This document shows positions 32,882 through 42,013 of a stretch of DNA of 64,000 bases, piece by piece. The notes under the pieces were generated by a model. That model was not told where the DNA came from. It did no database searches and worked only from the letters and a program-made list of their open reading frames with translations. The position numbers were made by a program, and so were the translations under genes. The stretch lies in the NCBI RefSeq assembly GCF_019219065.1, contig NZ_JAHUWK010000010.1, positions 1 through 64,000 of the forward strand, in the 5' to 3' direction. How positions within the stretch are numbered: the first letter of the stretch is position 1; every line of letters begins with the position of its first letter. This DNA comes from Duganella sp. sic0402 (GTDB lineage: Bacteria > Pseudomonadota > Gammaproteobacteria > Burkholderiales > Burkholderiaceae_D).

Positions 32882-34819
32882 ATGAAACTGACCTTCACTT
32901 CGCTCGCCGGCTTGCTTGCAAGCTGCACGCTGCACGCCGCCGATGAGGCGCCAATCGCGCTTGAAAAATTCTTCCAGAAGCCGGCCACCACTGGCGCCAG
33001 CATCTCCCCCGACGGCCGCCATGTCGCGCTGCGCATGATGTCGCCGGCAGGACGCAGCATGCTGGTGGTGATGGATGCCGACACGCGCGAGAAAAAGGTC
33101 ATCGCCAATTACCGCAATGCCGACGTCAGCTACTTCTACTGGCTGAACGATAAGCGGCTGGCCTTCACGGTCCACAATGTCGATGACGGTGGCGACATCG
33201 GCAAGCCCGGTCTATATGCGGTGGACCGCGACGGCAAGGATGTCGCCGGTCTGTCCTACACCATCAACCAGCCGCGTGCCTTTGCCGACAGCGACTACGC
33301 CAGCAATACCTACCTGGCCAAGGCGACCATCAACGGCTTCCCCACCCGTAAGGAGGACGGGATGCTCGTCATCGTTCGTCACCCCGATGAGGAGCAAACA
33401 CTGAGCCGTATCAACACCCGCAACGGCATGCTGACCGACATCCGCGCGCCAGGCGGCACTTACAAATGGCTGACAGATCCTGCGGGCGAGGTGCGCGTCG
33501 CCGTGGCGCGCCGCAGCGGCAAGGAAGTGGTGTTCATCAAACAGGAAAACAGCTGGCGCGAGCTGGCCTCCTTCGATCCGCTGGCGCCTGAGGCCTTCCA
33601 GCCGGTGCTCTACCTGGACGGCACGCTGTACGTGCGCGCCTACCAGGGCAAGAACGAAGCCGCCATCTATCGCTACGACCTGCAAAAAAATGCGCTGGCC
33701 GACACGCCGATGATCTCCGTGCCGGAATTCGACGCCGATGGCTACTTCGTGGTGGACGACAAAAAAATGCTGGGCTACCGTGTCAACACCGATACCGAAA
33801 CCACGGTGTGGTTCGATGCGGACATGAAGCTATTGCAGAAAGAAGTCGACGACCTGTTGCCCGGCACGCTGAACACCTTGGGCACCGGCGGCCACACCGA
33901 AACATCGTATGTGCTGATCGACGCTCATCGCGACATTCAGGATCACATCTACTTCCTGTATAACCGCAGTAGCAAGAAGCTGCTGCGCCTGGGCACGTCG
34001 CGTCCCGACATGGACCCCGATCGCATGGGGCAAATGGCGATGGAACGCTATCCGGCGCGCGACGGCATGAAGATACCGGTCTACGTCACCTTCCCCAACC
34101 TGCATGGCAAAAAGCCGGGGCCAACGGTGGTGCTGGTCAGCGACAGGCCATGGCAGCGCACCGGCTTCTGGGAGTGGAGCGCCGAGGTGCAGTTCCTGGC
34201 TTCGCGCGGCTACGTGGTGCTGCAACCGCAACCGCGCGGAACGGATGGTTTCGGCCGTGCGCATGTGGCGGCAGGCGCCAGGCAATGGGGACGCGCCATC
34301 CAGGACGATATTGCCGATGCCGTCAAATGGTCGGCACAGAACGGCTATACCGATCCGTCGCGTGTCTGCATCATCGGCGGAGGTTATGGCGGCTATGCGG
34401 CCATGATGGGACTGGCGCGTGATCCGGCATTGTTCAAGTGCGGCGCCAGCTGGTCCGGCATCACCGACCTGGGCGCGATGTTCGAGCGCAATTGGGATGG
34501 CATCGCCGACCAGCGCGCATTGCCACAGCTGCGCGCTGCCATTGGTGATCCCAAGACCGATGCGGCGCAGCTAAAAGAGGCCTCACCGCTGTACAACGTG
34601 GCGCGCATCAAGCAGCCGGTGCTGCTGGCGTATGGCAAGCAAGACGGCCGCGTGCCCTTCAGCGATGGACGCAAGTTCTACACGGCGCTGGCCGCCGGCA
34701 ATCCGCAGGTGGAGTGGCTGGAATACGCGCCGGATGTGGAAGACGAGAAGACCCAGAAGAACCGCATCGACCTGTGGCGCCGCATCGAGGCGTTTCTCGG
34801 CAAGCAGATCGGCAAATAA
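32882..34819 (+). CDS. S9 peptidase homologue lacking catalytic Ser and His
   Basis: A 645-residue exported protein: signal peptide ending near TLHAAD, a beta-propeller-like N-terminal part, and an S9-type alpha/beta-hydrolase domain (about residues 400-645). The nucleophile elbow reads IIGGGYGGY, with Gly501 where S9 enzymes have Ser (GGSYGG). The Asp of the triad is kept (D588 in KQDGRVP), but the GHG-type histidine segment is replaced by APDVEDEKTQ. Without Ser and His, peptidase activity is not expected. The frame is otherwise intact with normal codon use, so it may be a binding or scaffold protein rather than a decaying gene. The MarR operator lies 73 bases upstream. Confidence 0.85.
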   Translation: MKLTFTSLAGLLASCTLHAADEAPIALEKFFQKPATTGASISPDGRHVALRMMSPAGRSMLVVMDADTREKKVIANYRNADVSYFYWLNDKRLAFTVHNVDDGGDIGKPGLYAVDRDGKDVAGLSYTINQPRAFADSDYASNTYLAKATINGFPTRKEDGMLVIVRHPDEEQTLSRINTRNGMLTDIRAPGGTYKWLTDPAGEVRVAVARRSGKEVVFIKQENSWRELASFDPLAPEAFQPVLYLDGTLYVRAYQGKNEAAIYRYDLQKNALADTPMISVPEFDADGYFVVDDKKMLGYRVNTDTETTVWFDADMKLLQKEVDDLLPGTLNTLGTGGHTETSYVLIDAHRDIQDHIYFLYNRSSKKLLRLGTSRPDMDPDRMGQMAMERYPARDGMKIPVYVTFPNLHGKKPGPTVVLVSDRPWQRTGFWEWSAEVQFLASRGYVVLQPQPRGTDGFGRAHVAAGARQWGRAIQDDIADAVKWSAQNGYTDPSRVCIIGGGYGGYAAMMGLARDPALFKCGASWSGITDLGAMFERNWDGIADQRALPQLRAAIGDPKTDAAQLKEASPLYNVARIKQPVLLAYGKQDGRVPFSDGRKFYTALAAGNPQVEWLEYAPDVEDEKTQKNRIDLWRRIEAFLGKQIGK

Positions 34820-34820
34820 G

Positions 34821-34844
34821 AAAAAGGCCGGGCATCGCCCGGCC
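34821..34844 (-). terminator. Intrinsic terminator after the M16 gene
   Basis: GGCCGGGC (34826-34833) pairs with GCCCGGCC (34837-34844). The plus-strand A run (34821-34825) becomes a T tract on the minus strand, so it terminates the M16 transcript, 15 bases after its stop. On the plus strand no T tract follows, so it is at best a weak end for the S9 homologue. Confidence 0.85.
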
Positions 34845-34858
34845 CTTCAACACAACAG

Positions 34859-37630
34859 TTACGGCAGCAGTTTGCCGTCGGCGTCGATCTTGCGCACTTC
34901 GCCCAGGTTCAGCGAACGCACACCGGCTTCCACCTTGCCCATATCACCCACCACCAGCCATACCAGACGGTTAGGCGTGATGCTGCGTGCGGCCAGCGCA
35001 TTGGCCTGTTCCGGCGTCAGCGCCAGCACCTTGCCGGTGAAGGTGTTGTAGTAGTCTTCCGGCAGCTTGTAGCGGATGATGTTGCCGTAGTAGCCGGACA
35101 GCTGCGACGCGGTTTCAAACGAGCCTGGCAGGCGCAGGGTCTGGTTGGTCTTGGCGTCCGACAGTTCGGTCGCGCTGATCGGCTTGGCGCCAGCGATATT
35201 GCCGTACTCCTTCACCAGCTCCTGCAGCGCTTCCTTGGTCTTGTCGGTCTGCACTGGCGAAGTGCTCATGTACAGGCGCTGGCCCACCGACGGCAGCAGG
35301 AAGGCGCTGACGCCGTACGACCAGTGCTTGTCTTCGCGCAGATTCATATTGATGCGCGAGCTGAAATTGCCGCCGAAGACATTGTTCACCACGCCCAGTT
35401 CCACCTCATCCGGCGCATTGCGCGGCGACGCCAGCTGCGCCGCATAGATCACGCTCTGCTGCGCGCCCGGCTTGTCCAGCAGGTAGACCAGCGGTTTTTC
35501 ACCGGCCGCGACGGTCGCGATGTTTTTCTGCGGCGCGGCGCCCGGCTTCCAGCCGGCGAAGGCTTTCTCCAGCAGCGGCACCACTTCGGCCAGCGTGGTG
35601 TCGCCCACCACCAGCAGCGTGGCGTTATTCGGTTTGAACCAGGCCTGGTGGTAGTTGACCAGATCTTCGCGTCGCAGGCTGCCGACGGCCGCCTCGCTAC
35701 CGCTGCCGCTGAGCGGCAAGGAGTAAGCGTGTCCCTCGCCATATACCAGCTTAGGCAGCACGCGCATGCCCATTTCGGTCGGCGAATTTTTCTCGCGCGC
35801 GATGGCGGCCAGGCGGTTTTTCTTCAGCCGCTCCAGTTCATTCTGCGCGAAGGCCGGATGCTGCACCACGTCGGCGTACACGTCCAGCGCTTTCGGCAGG
35901 GTGGCCTTGAGCGTGTTGAGGCTGACGGTAACGCTGTCGAGCGAGGTACCGACGGAGAACTCCGCACCCAGCGATGCAAACGCCTCGCTGATGGCAGCCG
36001 CACTGCGGCTGGTGGTGCCCTCGTCCAGCATGCTGCCGGTCAGGCTGGCCAGGCCTTCGGTTTTAGCGCTGTCCGAAGCATAGCCAGCATCGACGATCAG
36101 CGAGAAATTCACCAGCGGCGCGGCGCGGCGCTCTGCCAGCACGACCTTCAGGCCGTTGGACAGCGTGGCTTTCTGCATCGGCGGCAGGTTCAGCGCCTCC
36201 GGCTTGCCCAGTGCTGGCGGCTGGCTGCGATCCAGCTTGCCGCTGGCGGCCAGGTTGGTCGGATACGGCTGCACTTCCAGCACATAGTCGCCATCGGTCA
36301 GCCAGGCTTGCAGCGCCTGTTTGACCTGGGCCGGCGTCGCCGCCTTGACGGCTTTCAGATAGTCCTTGTAGCAGTCCGGATTGCCGGTGAAGGTGGTGCA
36401 GCTCGCCAGCAGATCGCTCTTGCCGCCAAAGCCGCCGATGCGCTCAACGATGCGGGTGTAGCGCGCCAGGATGGTGGTCTTGGCCAGCTCCAGCTCCGCT
36501 GCGGTCGGGCCGGACTTGACCAGCGCCTGCAGTTCTTCATCCGCCGCGCGTTCCAGCTTGGCGACATCGCCGCCTGGACGTGCAGTCACGATCGAATAGA
36601 ACTGGCCGGCGATTTCCGAGCTGTAGTTGCTGGCGCTGGCGTCGGTCGCCAATTGGTCCTTGACCACCAGACGCTTGTAATAGCGCGAGGTCCGGCCACC
36701 GCCCAGCACTTGCGCCGCCAGGTCCAGCAGCGGCTCGGTGGCCGTATGCGCGCCGGGCACATTCCATACGCGGTAGACGCGCGCCTGCGGCACGCGGTCC
36801 TGCACCGTGCTGCGATGGGTGCCGATACGCTTGGCGATCCATTGCTGCTGTTTGGCCAGCGGCGGCCCCGGTGGAATATCACCGTAGTATTTCTCCACCT
36901 TGGCGCGCGCCTGTTCCGGCGTGATGTCGCCAGCCAGCACCAGCGTCACATTATTCGGACCGTAGTTGGTCTTGAACCATTCCTGCACGTCCGTCATGGA
37001 AGCCGCGTCCAGGTCGGCCATCGAGCCGATCGTGGTCCACGAATACGGGTGGCCGGCCGGCCAGGTATTCTCGCTCAGCAGCGTGCGGGTCACGCCATAC
37101 GGACGGTTTTCGCCCTGGCGTTTTTCGTTCTGCACCACGCCGCGTTGCAAATCGAGTTTTTTCTGATCCAGCACGCCCAGCAGGTGGCCCATGCGGTCGC
37201 TCTCGGCGAACAGCACATAGTCCAGCATCGAGGTCGGCACGTTTTGGAAGTAGTTGGTGCGGTCAGTGTTGGTGGTGCCGTTGAGATCCGTCGCGCCGAT
37301 GCGCTCCAGCGCATTGATATAGGTCTGGTTGAAGTTGTCGCTGCCGCTGAACATCAGGTGTTCAAACAGGTGGGCGAAGCCGGTCTTGCCCGGCTTTTCG
37401 TTTTTGGAGCCGACGTGATACCAGGTGTTCACCGCCACCACCGGCGTCTTGTGGTCCTCGTGGACCAGCAGGGTCAGGCCGTTTTTCAGCACAAACTTGG
37501 TGTACGGGATATCGGGAATGGCGATGTCGGCCTTGGCGGCCGTTTTCACCGCTTCGGCGGCATGCAGCGCGCCGGTGGACAGCACTGCAATCGCCAGCGC
37601 GATCGCGCTACGGCGGATAGATATGGTCAT
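34859..37630 (-). CDS. M16-family zinc metallopeptidase, two-domain, exported
   Basis: A 923-residue insulinase/pitrilysin-type peptidase with a signal peptide (cleavage near LHAAEA). The inverted zinc motif HLFEH is at residues 87-91, with a downstream glutamate region about 75 residues later. The second M16 half (about residues 470-920) begins near ATLSNGLKVVLAERRAAP and lacks the zinc motif, as is usual for the inactive partner half. It probably degrades oligopeptides in the periplasm. The ATG at 37630 follows GGAG; an upstream TTG would add nine non-signal residues. It follows the M28 gene on the minus strand, but a terminator lies between them. Confidence 0.92.
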   Translation of the reverse strand: MTISIRRSAIALAIAVLSTGALHAAEAVKTAAKADIAIPDIPYTKFVLKNGLTLLVHEDHKTPVVAVNTWYHVGSKNEKPGKTGFAHLFEHLMFSGSDNFNQTYINALERIGATDLNGTTNTDRTNYFQNVPTSMLDYVLFAESDRMGHLLGVLDQKKLDLQRGVVQNEKRQGENRPYGVTRTLLSENTWPAGHPYSWTTIGSMADLDAASMTDVQEWFKTNYGPNNVTLVLAGDITPEQARAKVEKYYGDIPPGPPLAKQQQWIAKRIGTHRSTVQDRVPQARVYRVWNVPGAHTATEPLLDLAAQVLGGGRTSRYYKRLVVKDQLATDASASNYSSEIAGQFYSIVTARPGGDVAKLERAADEELQALVKSGPTAAELELAKTTILARYTRIVERIGGFGGKSDLLASCTTFTGNPDCYKDYLKAVKAATPAQVKQALQAWLTDGDYVLEVQPYPTNLAASGKLDRSQPPALGKPEALNLPPMQKATLSNGLKVVLAERRAAPLVNFSLIVDAGYASDSAKTEGLASLTGSMLDEGTTSRSAAAISEAFASLGAEFSVGTSLDSVTVSLNTLKATLPKALDVYADVVQHPAFAQNELERLKKNRLAAIAREKNSPTEMGMRVLPKLVYGEGHAYSLPLSGSGSEAAVGSLRREDLVNYHQAWFKPNNATLLVVGDTTLAEVVPLLEKAFAGWKPGAAPQKNIATVAAGEKPLVYLLDKPGAQQSVIYAAQLASPRNAPDEVELGVVNNVFGGNFSSRINMNLREDKHWSYGVSAFLLPSVGQRLYMSTSPVQTDKTKEALQELVKEYGNIAGAKPISATELSDAKTNQTLRLPGSFETASQLSGYYGNIIRYKLPEDYYNTFTGKVLALTPEQANALAARSITPNRLVWLVVGDMGKVEAGVRSLNLGEVRKIDADGKLLP

Positions 37631-37662
37631 GCGGTATCTCCAAAAAAGAAGTTTCAACCTGC

Positions 37663-37693
37663 AAAAAAGGCGCCGGGCATTGCTGCCGGCGCC
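37663..37693 (-). terminator. Intrinsic terminator after the M28 gene
   Basis: GGCGCCGG (37669-37676) pairs with CCGGCGCC (37686-37693). The plus-strand A run (37663-37668) is a T tract on the minus strand. It lies 39 bases after the M28 stop, between the M28 and M16 genes, so these are probably separate transcripts. Confidence 0.85.
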
Positions 37694-37731
37694 TCACCAT
37701 TCTATTAAGAATTAAGCAATTTTGCGAATTT

Positions 37732-39387
37732 TTATTTCCGTTGAGCAGCAGATGCGTCGCGCGCCGCACGGAACTCGGCATCCTTGGACCAGTTCGGCCA
37801 GGTTTTCGAGTCCGCCAGGTCGCGGCCCAGCGAGTACAGCATGCCGAGATCGTGCGCCATGCCGGCGAAGCTCCACTCGGCGCTCCACTCGTCCGACGGC
37901 TGGTGGTAGTTGTTGGTCACATAGGCCGCTTCGATTTTGCGGCCAGCTTCCGAGCCGCCATCAAGCAGGTCGTTGCCCGATCCATACGAGATGGCCGGCA
38001 CACCGCGTTTGGCGAACGGGAAGTGGTCAGAACGGAAGAAGTGGCCAGCCTCCGGTTTCGGATCAGGCGAGTACACCAGGTTCCACTGCTTGGCCTTGGC
38101 GATCAGCTGGTCGAGCAGATCGAGCTTGGCACTGCCGGAGATGGTGAAATTGCGCGCCACGCCGTTCGGACTCAGGGCATCCATATTGATCACGCCAACC
38201 GTGGTGGCCAGCGGGTACAGTGGATTGGCGGAATAGTACTCTGAGCCCAGCAGGCCTTTCTCTTCCGCGGTCACCGCCAGGAACACCACGCTGCGCGCCG
38301 GCTTCGGCGCCTTGCCGTAGGCGCGCGCCAGTTCCAGCAGCGCGGCGATGCCGGTGCCGTTGTCGACCGCGCCGTTGTAGATCTTGTCGCCCTTGGCGTC
38401 CGGCAGGCCTACACCCAGGTGGTCCCAGTGGCCGCTATAGATCACGGTTTCCTTGGGCGACTTGGCACCGGCCACGCGCGCGGCCACGTTCTTCGACACG
38501 ATCACCTGCGCGTCCACCGCGTAGTTGGCCGACAGCGTAATGCCTTTCAGTTCGGCCGGTTTGAAGTCACGCGTTTGCGCCTGCTTCTTCAGTGCCTCGA
38601 AATCCAGGCCGCCGCGCTTGAACAGGTCTACCGCCAGGTCGCGCTGTATCCAGGCTTCCATCGGCGCGTGCGCTTCCGCTGGTTTTTTGCGCACGATGTC
38701 GTACATGACGTTGGTGTTGGAGTTCTTCACCGTGTTCCAGCCGTACGACGCCGGCGCGGTTTCATGCACGATGATGGTGCCCAGCGCGCCACGGCGCGCC
38801 ATCTCTTCATATTTGTAGGTCCAGCGGCCGTAATAAGTCATGGCCTTGCCGCCGAACTCGCCCTCGCCAGTCTCGAAGTCCGGGTCGTTGATCAGCACCA
38901 CCGCCAGCTTGCCCTTCAGATCCTGGCCCTTGAAATCGTCCCAGTTGCGTTCCGGCGCGGTCACGCCGTAGCCGACGAACACCAGCGGCGCGTTCTTGAA
39001 ATCGATCAGCTTGGCGCCGGTCATGGCGGCGCGCACCGCCAGGTCATCGCCCTGCTTGAGCGGCTGCACGGTCTTGCCGTCGCTGACGCTCAGCGTCACC
39101 GGCCCCTTGATTTCAAAACGGCCCAGCGGCACATCCTGGGTCCAGCTGCGCTGGCCCTTGACCACATCGCCGCCCGGTTGCAGGCCGGCAGCCTTGAATT
39201 GTTCGATCAGGTAGTTGACGGTCTTGGTTTCACCGGCAGTATTCGGGCCGCGGCCTTCAAACTCGTCCGAGGACAGCACTTTGACGTCCTGCGACAAACG
39301 CTTGGCGTCAAATTCCGGAGCGGCGGCATGAGCGCCGTGCGTGGCAAAAGCGGCCATCAGCGAAAGCGCGAGCATGGTTTTTTTCAA
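37732..39387 (-). CDS. M28-family zinc aminopeptidase with PA domain, exported
   Basis: A 551-residue exported M28 peptidase. Zinc-site motifs are GHWDHLG (H and D), NGAVDNGTGIA (bridging D), TAEEKGLLG (catalytic and metal E) and RSDHFPFAKRG (H). A PA insert lies earlier (PLVFVGYGVTAPERNW). The start is set at a TTG (39387) with GGGAG seven bases upstream, giving MKKTMLALSLMAAFATHGAHA, a proper signal peptide; the open frame continues 95 codons upstream without conserved sequence. Family relatives remove N-terminal residues from oligopeptides. Confidence 0.9.
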   Translation of the reverse strand: MKKTMLALSLMAAFATHGAHAAAPEFDAKRLSQDVKVLSSDEFEGRGPNTAGETKTVNYLIEQFKAAGLQPGGDVVKGQRSWTQDVPLGRFEIKGPVTLSVSDGKTVQPLKQGDDLAVRAAMTGAKLIDFKNAPLVFVGYGVTAPERNWDDFKGQDLKGKLAVVLINDPDFETGEGEFGGKAMTYYGRWTYKYEEMARRGALGTIIVHETAPASYGWNTVKNSNTNVMYDIVRKKPAEAHAPMEAWIQRDLAVDLFKRGGLDFEALKKQAQTRDFKPAELKGITLSANYAVDAQVIVSKNVAARVAGAKSPKETVIYSGHWDHLGVGLPDAKGDKIYNGAVDNGTGIAALLELARAYGKAPKPARSVVFLAVTAEEKGLLGSEYYSANPLYPLATTVGVINMDALSPNGVARNFTISGSAKLDLLDQLIAKAKQWNLVYSPDPKPEAGHFFRSDHFPFAKRGVPAISYGSGNDLLDGGSEAGRKIEAAYVTNNYHQPSDEWSAEWSFAGMAHDLGMLYSLGRDLADSKTWPNWSKDAEFRAARDASAAQRK

Positions 39388-39517
39388 TCTGATCTCCCTC
39401 AACAAATACGTGAAAAAACCATACTGCCACGAATCAATCTTGACGACAATGTCATAAATGATTACCAAATGCGCAATAGTTTCCTGTAGGATATAGCCTT
39501 TCTTACAAGGAGTCCGT

Positions 39518-40432
39518 ATGCGCCATCTTCTTACCGCCCTGCTTTGCCTGAGCCTGACCGCCACGCTGCCGGCCGTTGCCGCCGATCCCGCGCCGCAGAT
39601 GACCGCACAGCAATTCCTCGCGTCGCTGACCTTCCACGAAGGCAAAGTCAAACTGCCGGGAGATATCGCCACGCTCGACCTGCCGGCCAGCTTCCGCTAC
39701 CTCGATCCGGCCGACGCCGAGAAACTCATCACCGACGGCTGGGGCAATCCACCCGGCGCAAAGACCCTGGGCATGATCGTGCCCGCCGGCGTCAACCCGC
39801 TCAGCCAGGCTGGCTGGGGCGTGGTGGTCACCTACGACAAGGACGGCCACGTCAAGGACGATGACGCCGACCACATCAACTATGCCGATCTGCTGAAGGA
39901 CATGCAGGAGGGGATGGCAGAAAATAATAAAGCGCGCAAGGAGCAAGGTTATTCTGCAATGTCGCTGGTCGGCTGGGCCGAGCAGCCAAGCTACGACAAG
40001 GCGCAGCACAAGCTGTACTGGGCGAAGGAGCTGCATACCGACGGCAGCAACGGTAACGGCCTCAACTACAACATCCGCGTGCTGGGCCGCGAGGGCGTAT
40101 TGGTACTGAACGCCGTAGCAGGCATGGACCAGATCGCCCAGGTCAAACAGGAGATGAAAAAGGTCACCGCCTTCACCGACTTCACGCCAGGCAACCGCTA
40201 CGCTGATTTCAACGCCAGCACCGACAAGGTGGCTGAATATGGCATTGCAGCACTGGTCGCCGGCGGCGTCGCCGCCAAGCTGGGCTTCTTCGGCAAGCTC
40301 TTTGCCGTGCTGCTGGCACTCAAGAAATTCATCCTGCTGGGCGTGGCCGCGCTGGGTGGCTGGGTGTGGAAACTGATGGGCCGCAAAAAACAGCAGCAAG
40401 CCGCCGGCGTTGACCTGAGCAAACCGGAATAA
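39518..40432 (+). CDS. DUF2167 membrane protein
   Basis: A 304-residue protein with a signal peptide (cleavage near AVAAD), an extracytoplasmic domain with GWGVVVTYDKDGHVKDDDA and SLVGWAEQPSYDKAQHKL, and one or two C-terminal membrane helices (about residues 245-285) before a basic tail. This is the DUF2167 architecture; function is unknown. The ATG follows AAGGAG. The next gene, a site-2 protease homologue, starts two bases after the stop, so the two are translationally coupled and probably work together; the DUF2167 protein could be a substrate or partner of the protease. Confidence 0.87.
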   Translation: MRHLLTALLCLSLTATLPAVAADPAPQMTAQQFLASLTFHEGKVKLPGDIATLDLPASFRYLDPADAEKLITDGWGNPPGAKTLGMIVPAGVNPLSQAGWGVVVTYDKDGHVKDDDADHINYADLLKDMQEGMAENNKARKEQGYSAMSLVGWAEQPSYDKAQHKLYWAKELHTDGSNGNGLNYNIRVLGREGVLVLNAVAGMDQIAQVKQEMKKVTAFTDFTPGNRYADFNASTDKVAEYGIAALVAGGVAAKLGFFGKLFAVLLALKKFILLGVAALGGWVWKLMGRKKQQQAAGVDLSKPE

Positions 40433-40434
40433 AC

Positions 40435-41142
40435 GTGGCCAAGCTGATCATATGGCTGCTGGCGGCCGGAAAAATGGGCAAGCTGCTGCTGACCTGCGGC
40501 ACCATGCTGCTATCCATTGTGGTCTACAGCTGGGTGTATGGTTGGCGCTATGCGCTAGGTTTCGTGGCGCTGATCCTGGTGCACGAACTGGGGCACTACG
40601 TGGCGGCGCGCCAGCGCGGGCTGAATGTCGGCGCGCCGACCTTTATCCCCTTCGTTGGCGCCTGGATCGCGCTGAAGGAGCTGCCGCACGATGTCGAGAC
40701 CGAGGCCTACATCGGCTTCGCGGGACCACTGGCGGGCACCCTGGCATCGCTTGCCTGCTACTATTTTGCACGGAATAACGACAGCAACCTGATGCTGGCG
40801 GTGGCCTACTCCGGTTGCATGATCAATCTGTTCAACCTGATCCCGGTGTCGCCACTGGACGGTGGCCGCATCACCGCCATCATTTCGCCCAAGGTATGGC
40901 TGGCAGGTGTACCGTTGCTGGCAGCACTGTTCTTCTATCACCCCAGCCCGATGCTGATCCTGGTGGCGGTACTGGCCTATCCGCAGATCAAGGAAGCAAT
41001 CTGGGGCGATCCTGCCAAGCCCGCCGACTACTACGTGGTGTCGCGTGAAGCGCGTATCAATTACGGCGTGATGTATCTGGTACTGGTGGCCTTCCTCGCC
41101 ATGATGAGCTACAGCATCCACGAGATGCTGCCGTCTCGGTGA
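40435..41142 (+). CDS. Site-2-type membrane zinc protease (M50)
   Basis: A 235-residue polytopic protein. HELGH in a membrane helix (VALILVHELGHYVA) and NLIPVSPLDGGR are the two halves of the S2P zinc site, so it should be an active intramembrane protease. It lacks PDZ and CBS domains, making it one of the minimal members. The start is a GTG two bases after the DUF2167 stop. Regulated intramembrane proteolysis of an anti-sigma factor is the usual role, but no sigma/anti-sigma pair is adjacent; the upstream DUF2167 membrane protein is the obvious candidate partner. Confidence 0.9.
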   Translation: MAKLIIWLLAAGKMGKLLLTCGTMLLSIVVYSWVYGWRYALGFVALILVHELGHYVAARQRGLNVGAPTFIPFVGAWIALKELPHDVETEAYIGFAGPLAGTLASLACYYFARNNDSNLMLAVAYSGCMINLFNLIPVSPLDGGRITAIISPKVWLAGVPLLAALFFYHPSPMLILVAVLAYPQIKEAIWGDPAKPADYYVVSREARINYGVMYLVLVAFLAMMSYSIHEMLPSR

Positions 41143-41209
41143 GCCAGCGTACAGTCCGGCCGGTGCCGCGCGCCCACACTGAGAGTCTGTATCTCAGCGG
41201 AGCAGCGCC

Positions 41210-42013
41210 ATGCCGGAAGGACCATCCATCGTTATCTTGCGCGAACAGGCGGAGGGCTTTGCCGGCCGCACCATCAAGCGGGCCAGCGGCAACGCCAAGG
41301 CGGTGGATTTCGACGGCCTGGTGGAGCAGAAGGTGCTGGCCCTGCGCAGCTGGGGCAAGCATTTCCTGATACAGCTGCCGGACCGCGCACTGCGCATTCA
41401 TTTGCTGATGTTCGGCAGCTACCGCATCAACGAGCGCAAGCCGGACGCCGAACCGCGCCTGAGCCTCGGTTTTGACGATGGCGAGGAATTCAACTTCTAC
41501 ACCTGCTCGGTCAAGACCCTGCCGCCCGATCTGGATGCGCAATACGACTGGCGCTCCGATGTCATGTCGGATCAGTGGGACGCCAGGCTGGCGCTGAAGA
41601 AGCTGCGCGCCCAGCCGGAAATGCTGGTCTGCGACGCCACGCTGGATCAGGAAATTTTCTCCGGCGCCGGCAATATCTTCAAGAACGAGGTGCTGTTCCG
41701 CATCCGCGTGCATCCGCTGTCCAGGATTGGCGCGCTATCGGCCGCCAAGCAGCGCGAGCTGGTTGAGCAGATGCGCGCGTACGCCTTCGATTTCCTGCGC
41801 TGGAAAAAAGCCTTCGTACTGAAGCAGCACTGGCTGGCGCACACCAAACGCATCTGCCCGCGCTGCGATATCCCCTTCCACAAGGCGCACCTGGGCAAGA
41901 CCAAGCGGCGCAGCTTCTTCTGCGTCAACTGCCAGAAGCAGTATCCACCTGCGCTTACACCAGTCCGGTCAGATAGTAGACCGCGATCACAAAGAACACC
42001 GCCAGCGTCTTGA
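41210..42013 (+). CDS. Fpg/Nei-family DNA glycosylase
   Basis: A 267-residue base-excision-repair glycosylase/AP lyase. The N-terminus MPEGPSIVI supplies the catalytic Pro2 and Glu3, a conserved lysine lies in SWGKHFLIQL, and the C-terminal zinc finger is CPRC, 18 residues, then CVNC. MPEGPS is more Nei- than Fpg-like, so an oxidised-pyrimidine preference is likely but unproven. Beyond the finger an unusual proline/serine tail of about 20 residues extends the frame and overlaps the 3' end of the opposing gntP-like gene by 59 bases. Confidence 0.92.
   Translation: MPEGPSIVILREQAEGFAGRTIKRASGNAKAVDFDGLVEQKVLALRSWGKHFLIQLPDRALRIHLLMFGSYRINERKPDAEPRLSLGFDDGEEFNFYTCSVKTLPPDLDAQYDWRSDVMSDQWDARLALKKLRAQPEMLVCDATLDQEIFSGAGNIFKNEVLFRIRVHPLSRIGALSAAKQRELVEQMRAYAFDFLRWKKAFVLKQHWLAHTKRICPRCDIPFHKAHLGKTKRRSFFCVNCQKQYPPALTPVRSDSRPRSQRTPPAS

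Noticed and set aside
34821..34844. Hairpin as a terminator for the S9 homologue
   Set aside because: No T tract follows on the plus strand; the A run makes it a terminator for the opposite strand.
35324..37708. A 794-codon plus-strand frame antisense to the M16 gene
   Set aside because: Same artefact; the opposite strand encodes a normal two-domain M16 peptidase.
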